Assembly: GCA_002344895.1 (NCBI GenBank)
Contig: DDUR01000022.1
Span: 1-11,101 of the forward strand
DNA length: 11,101 nucleotides
Source: Ignavibacteria bacterium UBA2333
Lineage (GTDB): Bacteria; Bacteroidota; Ignavibacteria; Kapaibacteriales; Kapaibacteriaceae
Reading direction: 5' to 3'
Below the pieces are notes generated by a model. That model was not told the DNA's origin, ran no database searches, and was given only the letters and a program-made list of their open reading frames with translations. How positions within the stretch are numbered: position 1 is the first letter of the stretch; each line of letters begins with the position of its first letter. A program made the position numbers and the translations under genes. Positions 1-7,800 of this stretch are shown here, in pieces.

Positions 1-33
1 CATCTTCCCCCACCTTCCCCCACCTTCCCCACC
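1..33 (-). repeat. G-rich short tandem repeat, left copy
   Basis: Read on the minus strand this is a run of about 10-nt units, GGTGGGGAA, GGTGGGGGAA, GGTGGGGGAA, ending in GATG at the window edge. It starts 2 nt beyond the TGA stop of the MlaE-type gene. Three runs of 4-5 G plus flanking GG pairs make it a possible G-quadruplex former on that strand. A near-identical array lies inverted at the other end of the window (11069-11101). Its function is unknown; it may be a dispersed intergenic repeat. The array may continue outside the window. Confidence 0.75.
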
Positions 34-35
34 TC

Positions 36-818
36 TCACACTACAATCCCGAACAAGGCATCGATGATCAGAATCCCTGCCGCGGAAATCGTAAAGGCGC
101 GAACAGTTGAATTACCGACACCCTCTGCGCCGCCCGTTGTGTGAAAACCAACATGACAACCGATCAGAGCCGTCCAGCCGCCAAAAATGAGGGACTTCGA
201 GAGACCGTTCACAATTTCACTGACACGGAAGTACTGTTGAACACTTGCGAAAAACGTCGCAAAATTGAAGTCAAACTGATACATGGCCAGAATAAATGCA
301 CCAGTCAGCGCCACCACGTTACTAAACACAGCAAGTATCGGCATCATCGTGATCGCTGCTGCCATACGTGGCATTCCGAGATATCGATTGGGATCAATAG
401 CCATCATTTCGAGGGCGTCAATCTGCTCGGAAACCTTCATCGTTCCGAGCTGAGCGGCGATAGCGCCTCCAACACGACCCGCAATAACGAGAGCTGTTAG
501 TACCGGAGTAAGTTCTGTAAATACCGCAGTGGCAATCGATCCACCAATAAACGGACGTGCCAGCGAGATAAGATTAAATTTTTCGAAGAGGTCCGTGGCT
601 TGTAAGGCTGCGATAGCACCGGTGAACGAGCCGATGAGTATGACCAGTGGTAAGGAATCAGAGCCAACAATCTTCATCTGTTCCAGAACTAGTCCACGAT
701 CCCGAAAGATATTCGGGACATAACGAAGAATGCCGAGGAGGAGCAGGAATACCTGCCCCACCTCGGCAAGAGCGTTTAAAACCAGGCGGCCTAGTTTGGC
801 CAGAAATGTTGAGATCAT
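36..818 (-). CDS. mlaE: MlaE-type lipid ABC transporter permease
   Basis: This is an integral inner-membrane permease of the MlaE/YrbE family. In characterised systems it pairs with an MlaF-type ATPase and an MlaD-type MCE protein to move phospholipids between inner and outer membranes. The length, 260 aa, is typical. The family core is visible: hydrophobic segments around residues 20-32, 55-75, 95-122, 150-180 and 235-260; the conserved TELTPVLTALVIAGR stretch (101-115) with Glu102; and the signature GTMKVSEQIDALEMM (125-139) followed by AIDPNRYL, the cytoplasmic coupling region. The ATG at 818 has no clear Shine-Dalgarno. It lies 54 nt downstream of the LTxxQ lipoprotein gene on the same strand, so co-transcription is possible. 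The ATPase and MCE partners are not in the window and could lie beyond its left edge, past the G-rich repeat. Family assignment is firm; the exact substrate is inferred. Confidence 0.93.
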   Translation of the reverse strand: MISTFLAKLGRLVLNALAEVGQVFLLLLGILRYVPNIFRDRGLVLEQMKIVGSDSLPLVILIGSFTGAIAALQATDLFEKFNLISLARPFIGGSIATAVFTELTPVLTALVIAGRVGGAIAAQLGTMKVSEQIDALEMMAIDPNRYLGMPRMAAAITMMPILAVFSNVVALTGAFILAMYQFDFNFATFFASVQQYFRVSEIVNGLSKSLIFGGWTALIGCHVGFHTTGGAEGVGNSTVRAFTISAAGILIIDALFGIVV

Positions 819-872
819 GTGTCGGAATTTCTCGTGCCGAATCTACGGCTTTCCGACGACGTGTCTGGCTGA

Positions 873-1571
873 TTAACCTCGACGTGGGCCGCGGCCCGGA
901 TGATCGTCAGATCCTTCTGAACCGTCATCATTGCCTCGACCGCCATGTCCGCGACCAGGTCCCTCATGGTTAATCCACCGATCCAGTATCGCTGCTTGTT
1001 CCTCTGTGAGGATTGCACGCAACGACCTGTAGAACGTCGTGCGGCACTCTTCAAGGGCGACACGGGCGTCCTCACGAAGTGGATTGGCCTTCAGTGCCTC
1101 ACGTGCGTCAATGGCAAGCTGACGTAACAGTGGCCGTGCTTCCTCACGTGTGAGTTCGCCAGCTTTGACCTTTGCGACAATGGCTGCACGTTCTTCACGG
1201 AAAGGTGCAAGAATCTCTGCTTCAGAGGCTCGCAGGCGCTCGAGAATCGTGCTCACACAGTCTTCATGTGCAGCTACAAGCTCACGAGCTGTCGCCTTCT
1301 GTTCGTCTGTCAGTTGCAGGGCGCGGAAAAGTCGCGCTAGCGGATGATGTGCCCGATCACCTTCTGGATGGCGCAAGCGCATATCATTCTCAACGGTTCC
1401 CTCTTCCACGTCTGAGGCATCCATCGTCGGTGCTGGCATGGCGAGCATCATCAACTCGTCCGACGTTGTTGGCTCAGTTGCACTCCCTTGATCGCAACCC
1501 GTCAATCCGAATGTTGCTATGACCATTGCGCTCACGGCAACAAGAGCTGTAAACATCCTGCGTGTCTTCAT
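873..1571 (-). CDS. Spy/CpxP-like LTxxQ-motif lipoprotein
   Basis: A predicted 232-aa lipoprotein exported by Sec. The n-region MKTRR, a hydrophobic core and the lipobox LTGC put the lipidated Cys at residue 26. A disordered acidic linker follows (27-70), then a helical, charged region with two LTxxQ-type motifs, LTDEQ (87-91) and LTEEQ (188-192). These are the hallmark of the CpxP/Spy family of periplasmic chaperone or envelope-stress proteins. Two further cysteines (105 and 176) could form a disulfide. The tail (204-232) is rich in Gly, Arg, Asp and His. I chose the ATG at 1571 because GGGAG sits 7 nt upstream and the signal peptide begins there; an open frame continues upstream to 1649 but adds no signal. 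mlaE follows after 54 nt, and a response regulator is divergent upstream. The chaperone or metal/stress-sensing role is inferred from family only. Confidence 0.82.
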   Translation of the reverse strand: MKTRRMFTALVAVSAMVIATFGLTGCDQGSATEPTTSDELMMLAMPAPTMDASDVEEGTVENDMRLRHPEGDRAHHPLARLFRALQLTDEQKATARELVAAHEDCVSTILERLRASEAEILAPFREERAAIVAKVKAGELTREEARPLLRQLAIDAREALKANPLREDARVALEECRTTFYRSLRAILTEEQAAILDRWINHEGPGRGHGGRGNDDGSEGSDDHPGRGPRRG

Positions 1572-1799
1572 GGCAGGTCTCCCAAAATTGTGGTGGTTAT
1601 TCATGTGCCCGTTTGGTGTGAATGGTGCTCTGTGTTTCGTGACCACCATTTGGTTTGAAGAATCCTCGGTACTGCGGACTCGTTACAGTAGGGCGTAGAT
1701 GTCGTGCTCTGACGAGTGGTTGTAGGGACATACTCACACGTGTGGAACTCAGATATACCGCCCTTCTCTACGTAGTTCAGTGTATCGGAGGCCGCCCCT
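1572..1799. promoter_or_regulatory. Divergent intergenic region with palindrome
   Basis: This 228-nt region separates the start codons of the minus-strand LTxxQ lipoprotein and the plus-strand response regulator, so both promoters should lie here. It contains a perfect 10-bp palindrome, CACACGTGTG, at 1735-1744, about 55 nt before the regulator start. GGAACT (1744-1749) and TCTAC (1767-1771) are 17 nt apart, which resembles an extracytoplasmic-function sigma promoter pointing towards the regulator. No convincing promoter for the lipoprotein was seen. All regulatory readings are inference from short motifs. Confidence 0.35.
1787..1791 (+). promoter_or_regulatory. Strong Shine-Dalgarno deciding a TTG start
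   Basis: GGAGG lies 8 nt upstream of the TTG at 1800 and supports that codon as the start of the response regulator. The only other in-frame starts before the receiver domain are GTG codons at 1815 and 1851, which have no comparable site. Confidence 0.6.
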
Positions 1800-2540
1800 T
1801 TGCCCCCTAATATTGTGGCTACACAAAATCCCGCACTACATCCACTTGGAGTGGCCGTACCCTCTTCACCATATCGCGCCGACAATCAACGAGGGTATCT
1901 CGATGCGAGATATCGAGTTGCAATCCTCGAAGACCACGACCTTACGGCGCGAATGCTCGCATCGATAGTGTCGCGCGACGAGGATTATAACGTCGTTGGT
2001 ATGGCCGCAACCGTGCATGACATGATAGATGTTGTGCGGTCGACGTCTCCGGATGTTGTCTTGCTGGATCTCATCTTGCCGGATTCTACGGGAATGGCTT
2101 GTGCTCATGCACTTCGGGAAGAGTTCCCTACTCTTCGTGTGGTGTTTATTACCGGACAAGCGACAACTGATCTTGTGAAGTCCGCCATGGAAGAGCATCC
2201 AGAAGGGTTCCTCACCAAGGATGCCTCTCCAGATGAACTCCTGGAAGCAATGCGGCTCGTCAGTATGGGGTCGACGTTCACTAGCCAACGCATAACGGAA
2301 GTTATGCTGGGTGGCCGGCGAGCTGGACAGCGGGATCTACGGCACATTTTTGGCCAGCTTACAGACCGCGAGATCGATATTATTTCTCGCATGATCGATG
2401 GTCATTCAACAACGGAAATAGCGGCTGCACTGAATATCAGTGAACATACCGTAGCGACTCATCGTAAAAATATTTATCGTAAGCTCGGTGTTCGGACATT
2501 AGCCGACCTCCAGCGCCGCGTTCTGCGCCCGAATAGCTAA
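1800..2540 (+). CDS. NarL/LuxR-family response regulator
   Basis: A two-component transcription factor, 246 aa from the TTG start. Residues 1-38 are an extension not usual for the family. The receiver domain (about 39-155) shows the acidic pair Glu44/Asp45, the phospho-acceptor Asp90 in DVVLLDLILPD, the conserved Thr118 and Lys140 in the FLTKDAS motif. The GerE/LuxR-type helix-turn-helix (about 185-243) begins QLTDREIDIISRMIDG and contains TTEIAAALNISEHTVATHRKNI, with KLGVRTLADL at its end, all typical of NarL-class DNA-binding domains. No histidine kinase is adjacent, so it is an orphan in this window. It is divergent from the LTxxQ lipoprotein gene, a possible target, and sits upstream of the exoprotein genes. 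Its activating signal is unknown. Confidence 0.93.
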   Translation: MPPNIVATQNPALHPLGVAVPSSPYRADNQRGYLDARYRVAILEDHDLTARMLASIVSRDEDYNVVGMAATVHDMIDVVRSTSPDVVLLDLILPDSTGMACAHALREEFPTLRVVFITGQATTDLVKSAMEEHPEGFLTKDASPDELLEAMRLVSMGSTFTSQRITEVMLGGRRAGQRDLRHIFGQLTDREIDIISRMIDGHSTTEIAAALNISEHTVATHRKNIYRKLGVRTLADLQRRVLRPNS

Positions 2541-2662
2541 ATACACGGCCCTACCATCCTGCGGCTGTCAGCCCAAACACCCATAGACAGGTTCGTCTGA
2601 CGTTGCCCCGGCATCGCGTCCGACACCTCGGGCATGTAACTTTCTCGGAACTACTGACCATC

Positions 2663-4771
2663 ATGCGGAAACCAATTGGCCCGTTCCGACATTTGTTGTA
2701 CATGATGCCCCATTTGCCCCTTTCCCGTCGCCTGAGACTTCGCCTGAGTTTTGGCATATGCCTGCTGATTCTGTCAGCACTTGCCTCAACTCCTGTTTAC
2801 ACACAGCCACGGAGTCGTGACCATGCTGTTATGGCTGGCACTGACAGAACGTTTGCTCAGGTAGCCGTCTCGTGGTTACGAGACTCTATTCCGACGACGT
2901 ACTTTGTTCGCGTACGAAGTATGGCCGGTCAGGCCTGGCGTGAATATGACACTCTCACAGAAACGTCACCCTACCTAGGCATCGTTCTCCCAAGCTTTGA
3001 TCATACAGAAGTTGAGATTGAAAAGCGCACTATCGACGCTAACGGCAAACCTTTAAGTGCTGTTGGTTATTGGCTTGGGAGGGGCACCGGCGACTTGTTA
3101 CGTTGGACGTTACCGGGTCGTGTACTTCTGTTGATAGACGATGAATCGGCATCGTTACTTCGTGATGAACTTGAGGAATGGAAACACGACGTTCTGATGG
3201 AAGGGTGGATACCGCAGGTTCGGTCTCTCCTCCCCTCTGAGCGCAACAATCCTCGGTCCGTAAAGAATGTTATCATCAACGCCTTTGCTGACACAAGTCG
3301 CGGCAATCTCACACACGTACTCCTCGTTGGAGACATTCCGTATGCTTACACTGGCGGCTTCTCCACGACGGGAGCTGTACCGCCACCAGACGGACATCCG
3401 GAGCATGGAGGCGCATGGTCATCTGACGCCTACTACGGTGATGTAGAGGTCTCTCCGGGTATTTCTGCCGAAGAGTCGTGGACGGATGATGTGGTAAACG
3501 ACACAACTTCGTTCCGTCAACACAATAAAAATGTTGCTGGAGATGGGAAGTTTGATCAAAGTCTCATTCCGAGTGACCTTGAGCTTGCCGTTGGACGTAT
3601 AGACATGCGTCAGCTTCCCAACTTTGGCACACGTCCAGACAGTCGGACAGCTGAAATAGAGCTATTACGACGAGTGTTTCGCAAGACCCATGCCTATCGT
3701 ATCCGCTCCACCGAACTCAAACGTGTTGCTGTTATCGACGATAACTTTGGTCCTTTCGAGAACGATGCCTCTGGTGGACGTACCATAGAAGCATTTGCAG
3801 CTTCTGCATGGCGAGGATACTCTACTATTGTAGGACCGCAGAATGTAATAGAAGGTGATGTACTTCCGGGTGGCACACGTCCTTCCCTCGACACGTTACC
3901 AGCACTACTCGCATATGCGTGTGGTGGTGGCGGATACGAACATTGTTCAGGTGTTGCAACATCACTTGAGCTCTCCACGGCCACTGTTCGTGCCGGATTT
4001 ATGTGGACACTCGGCAGCTACTATGCCGATGTTGATAGTGAGAACAACTTTTTACGCTCGCTCCTTGCTACGGAAGGCAACGTTGTTGGTGTGGGATGGT
4101 CGGGCCGACCACACTTTCAGTTTCACTACCTCAACGCTCGTAGTACAGTTGGCGAAATGACCGTTGTCTCGCAAAACGATGCATCCAACTACCGTGGTGC
4201 TACGATATGGCGCGACTCAGTTACACCGTCGGCATATCGGTACGGAAATCGTGGAATCCATCTGAACCACCTCGGAGATCCTACCCTTCGAATGCCAGGT
4301 CCCGTCATGACGGGTGAGATTACCGTTTCCACGGAAGGAAACAGTGTGCGACTGCGTTGGCCAACACATCCCGAAGCCTTCGGCTATACAATTGATGTTG
4401 GCCGAACAATTGACGAACCATTTATTCCCCTGCTCTCACATGGAGTAGGTGCTCAGCGCGACACCCTTTCACTTGTAACGGAACTCCCCCCGAATACGCG
4501 TCTCGTGCGCATTCGTCCAATCCTCGGAAACTTTGACACAACAACATATACGCCCATCGTTGGACGTGGACTCCTGGCAACTGTTCCTGTAACGTCTGTT
4601 GTTGAGTTCAATGAATATCCTTCAGCCGACGACCTGGAAGGGGGCACAAGGGGCGATCAAGGTTCAGGGGAAACGATTGACGTGTATTTTGACGTTCTTG
4701 GGAGACAGCTATCTGGTCCACCGCGGCATGGCCGATACCCGGTCCTACGTCGTCGTTGGCGGATTCAGTAA
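2663..4771 (+). CDS. Secreted C25 (gingipain)-like protein
   Basis: A predicted exported protein of 702 aa. A basic stretch (SRRLRLRL) and a hydrophobic core around residues 30-43 form the signal peptide. The body resembles the C25/gingipain caspase-like fold: a Rossmann-like strand VLLLIDD (154-160), the VLLVGDIP strand (219-226) and the family-typical ending LNHLGDPTLRM (534-544). Between them, a strand ends in AYACGGGGYEHC, with Cys420 at the position of the catalytic Cys, followed by GSYYADVDSENNFLRSL. The GHG-type histidine expected some 30 residues earlier is not visible, so activity is doubtful. A fibronectin-III-like segment follows (about 550-650). The C-terminus IDVYFDVLGRQLSG then GRYPVLRRRW looks like a shortened T9SS sorting tail. 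The start is uncertain: ATG at 2663 is chosen, but ATG at 2702/2705 and TTG at 2603 are alternatives. It is probably co-transcribed with the subtilase 75 nt downstream. Confidence 0.75.
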   Translation: MRKPIGPFRHLLYMMPHLPLSRRLRLRLSFGICLLILSALASTPVYTQPRSRDHAVMAGTDRTFAQVAVSWLRDSIPTTYFVRVRSMAGQAWREYDTLTETSPYLGIVLPSFDHTEVEIEKRTIDANGKPLSAVGYWLGRGTGDLLRWTLPGRVLLLIDDESASLLRDELEEWKHDVLMEGWIPQVRSLLPSERNNPRSVKNVIINAFADTSRGNLTHVLLVGDIPYAYTGGFSTTGAVPPPDGHPEHGGAWSSDAYYGDVEVSPGISAEESWTDDVVNDTTSFRQHNKNVAGDGKFDQSLIPSDLELAVGRIDMRQLPNFGTRPDSRTAEIELLRRVFRKTHAYRIRSTELKRVAVIDDNFGPFENDASGGRTIEAFAASAWRGYSTIVGPQNVIEGDVLPGGTRPSLDTLPALLAYACGGGGYEHCSGVATSLELSTATVRAGFMWTLGSYYADVDSENNFLRSLLATEGNVVGVGWSGRPHFQFHYLNARSTVGEMTVVSQNDASNYRGATIWRDSVTPSAYRYGNRGIHLNHLGDPTLRMPGPVMTGEITVSTEGNSVRLRWPTHPEAFGYTIDVGRTIDEPFIPLLSHGVGAQRDTLSLVTELPPNTRLVRIRPILGNFDTTTYTPIVGRGLLATVPVTSVVEFNEYPSADDLEGGTRGDQGSGETIDVYFDVLGRQLSGPPRHGRYPVLRRRWRIQ

Positions 4772-4846
4772 CATTGCGTACACGTGACTGCAGGTACAAC
4801 CATTGCAGGACGCGACAGGGAGACATTTCACCGACAGTGCCACACC

Positions 4847-7800
4847 ATGAAGAACCATTATCTCGTTGTCCTTTGCGCATTACTGGTTGTTGCTGGAACG
4901 ATTCCATCAGCAACCCAGACAATTCGAACGACATCGTCATATGTTGTTGACTTGCCTGAGCGACGTCTTTCGAACGGTCTCATTCAACCACCACGCCGAT
5001 TTGTTGTGGAACGTCCGGCTCCAGGTACCATCGTACCGGGGGCAATTATTGTACGCACAAAGCAGTCACATGGCACCCTGAAGGGCGACCGTGTACTTGG
5101 AACGAGTCTCGCAAACGTCGATCTCGCTGCCGTTAATGTGCGCGACATATCAATGACGGCGTCGGCCTCCGCCACAACGTTACGATCCCTTGATGCGCGA
5201 ATAACAGGTCTTGACAGAACGTATACCGTACGTTTTGAGGAGGGTCACGACGAGTTCGAGCTTTGCAGGACGCTGATGAACAACCCAGATGTAGACTTTG
5301 CTGTTCCGGTCTACATTCACAAGCTTTTTTACACTCCGAACGACCCGCAGTTTGCGAGCCAGGGATTCCTGAATGTTATCCGTGCTCCGCAGGCATGGGA
5401 TATCACAAAGGGTTCAGCGGACGTCGTTGTAGCAATTATTGACTCCGGTACGGACTGGCAACACGAAGACCTTGCTGAGTCAATCTGGATCAATACAAAG
5501 GAAGTTCCCAATAATGGAATTGATGATGATAACAACGGATACATTGATGACATCCGGGGTTGGGACTTTGTTGGCAACGTAACGCAGCAACAGGCCATGC
5601 AACAGGCCTTCCGCCCTGACAATGATCCACGCGTATCGGGTACAAACCTTGATGGTGTTCGAGCACATGGGACGACCGTAGCCGGGAATGCAATAGCACG
5701 CACCAATAACGGCAAAGGCATTGCGGGAGTTGGGCATGACTGTAAGATTCTCGCAGTGAAGTGTGGTTCAGATGTTGGTGGTGTTTCTGGTATCTACAGA
5801 GGTTACGAGGGCATCATCTATGCAGCAGATATGGGAGCCGACATTATCAACTGCTCGTGGGGAGGTCCAGGCGCTGACCCTGCAGCACAAAGTGTTATCG
5901 ACTATGCATTGTCAAAAGGCAGCATGGTGATAGCGGCCGCTGGAAACGACGGCCAACCATTTGAGAATTACCCACAGGCTCCAGCTACGTTAAGCGGTGT
6001 TATGAGTGTTGGTTCGTCGAGTAACAACGACCGCGTCAGCAGCTTCACCAATCATGGATGGCAAAACGTCCTCTATGCACCGGGTGAGAATCCTCTGAGC
6101 ACATATCCTGGCAATCAGTATCGAGGTCAAACCGGCACGTCCTTTTCGAGTCCGGTTGCTTCAGGCGTAGCGGCCCTTGTAAAGAGCTTACACCCTGACT
6201 GGACGCCATTCCAGATCATGATGCAGATGCGCATGACGGTTGATGGTTTACAGGGTGTCTCTGCGTCAGAGCGTGGCAGATACTTTGGTCGTGTTAATGC
6301 AGAAAAAGCAGTTAAGTTTAACAGATCGTTTACTTCCGGCGACCGCGTTCCGGGACTGTATTATCAGTCTCATACAATTGTTTCCGGCCAGCAAACGATC
6401 ACGACACTTGAACCTGCTGATCTTACCGTCACCATCGCGAATGCTTTGGCTGATGCGCCTACAGCAACGGTGAACATTGCGGTTCTTGATAATAATGTCG
6501 AGCTCATGAGTGAGAGTTCGGTCTCAATGTCGAACGTCACACAGGCGGCATCCAAGACATTCCCGATGAGAATACGACTATTGCCTACATATCCTTGGTA
6601 TCAAGCCTCGATTCTCGTACGCTTAACAATCCTCAGCGGAACATCTGTCAACATTGCCCACTTTGAAGTACCAACTCAGCGAACGACAACGAACTCTTAC
6701 AGTGGTTCATCGTTACCGGCAGATTGGTTAGCAACATTCACACATGTAGATTTTTCTACAAGCAGTAACGTACTGTGGGCAGCAGCTCGATCGAATCAGG
6801 GTCCAATAGGACTCGTCGGATCGCAGTCCGGAGGTGGGTCACTCATCATCTATCCATACAACATCACCGCACTTGAAGCAATGGCTTCGGACCGAGCCAT
6901 CGTCGGCGGCATAACACAGGGTCGCGCAACAACAAGTCGTACCGTACCAGGCCAGTCAAACTGGGCAAATACAGATGTCTCATCCTTCCTGACATCAGTC
7001 GATGGAATTCACTCATACGACAACACAAATATTGTTGTAGTGGGAACGGGTGTTGGTGGTCGACTTGGCTGTGGACGCTCAAACAATGGTGGTCAGACAT
7101 GGCAGAGTGTATCCTCAACACCAACACTTACTACGTCTGATGTAATCGTCAACAAAGGAGTTGCCTTCCTCGGTGATAGAATATGGGCAGTCTCTGCTTC
7201 AGGACGTGTTTGCCGGAGTTCCAATCGTGGGCAGTCATGGTCTGTATCCAACCTCAACGTATCGGGCTCTGTTGTACTCTCGATGGCTTTCCGTGACTCT
7301 GTGAACGGCGTCATCCTGTACCGAACAGGCTCGGGGGCATCAACAGCATACCGTATTGCATCTTCCTCCAACAGCGGCGCATCGTGGCAAGCCAATGTCT
7401 TCGATGTCTCAACGCTGCGTATCACACCTGTTACCGTCAGCAGCCCCGGTGGCCATCACGTCATTGTTGGCAGTCGTGGTGAGGTATATGGCAGTGACGA
7501 CAATGGCAGCTCTTGGCAGCCAATTCTGTCCAAACCAGCAGGCACGGTGAGTACTGCTCTTGCCGTTATTGCCGAAGGCGAATCTGCAGTACTCCTGGGA
7601 GGCACGGAGTTTGGCGTACTATCCTACAGATACTCTGGTCCAAACGGCACGCGGATTCTTTCTGCCCCAACAGAAGAGATCGACTTTGGTGTGATGAACA
7701 TCGGTCAGAACAGACAGCGATTTGTCCGATTCGAAAACCTCGGAACATCTGACGTATCGGTAACAAGTGTTGCCTTTCTTGATGAAAACAACCAACCTGT

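Noticed and set aside
141..500. Plus-strand open frame of 119 aa opposite mlaE, and similar frames opposite other genes
   Set aside because: These are antisense shadows of well-supported genes; their translations lack domain features and have shadow-type composition.
815..1075. Minus-strand open frame of 86 aa whose TGA overlaps the mlaE ATG as ATGA
   Set aside because: It is out of frame with the LTxxQ lipoprotein and overlaps the end of that gene, which has lipobox, family motifs and a good Shine-Dalgarno. The translation has no recognisable features, so the ATGA overlap is probably chance.
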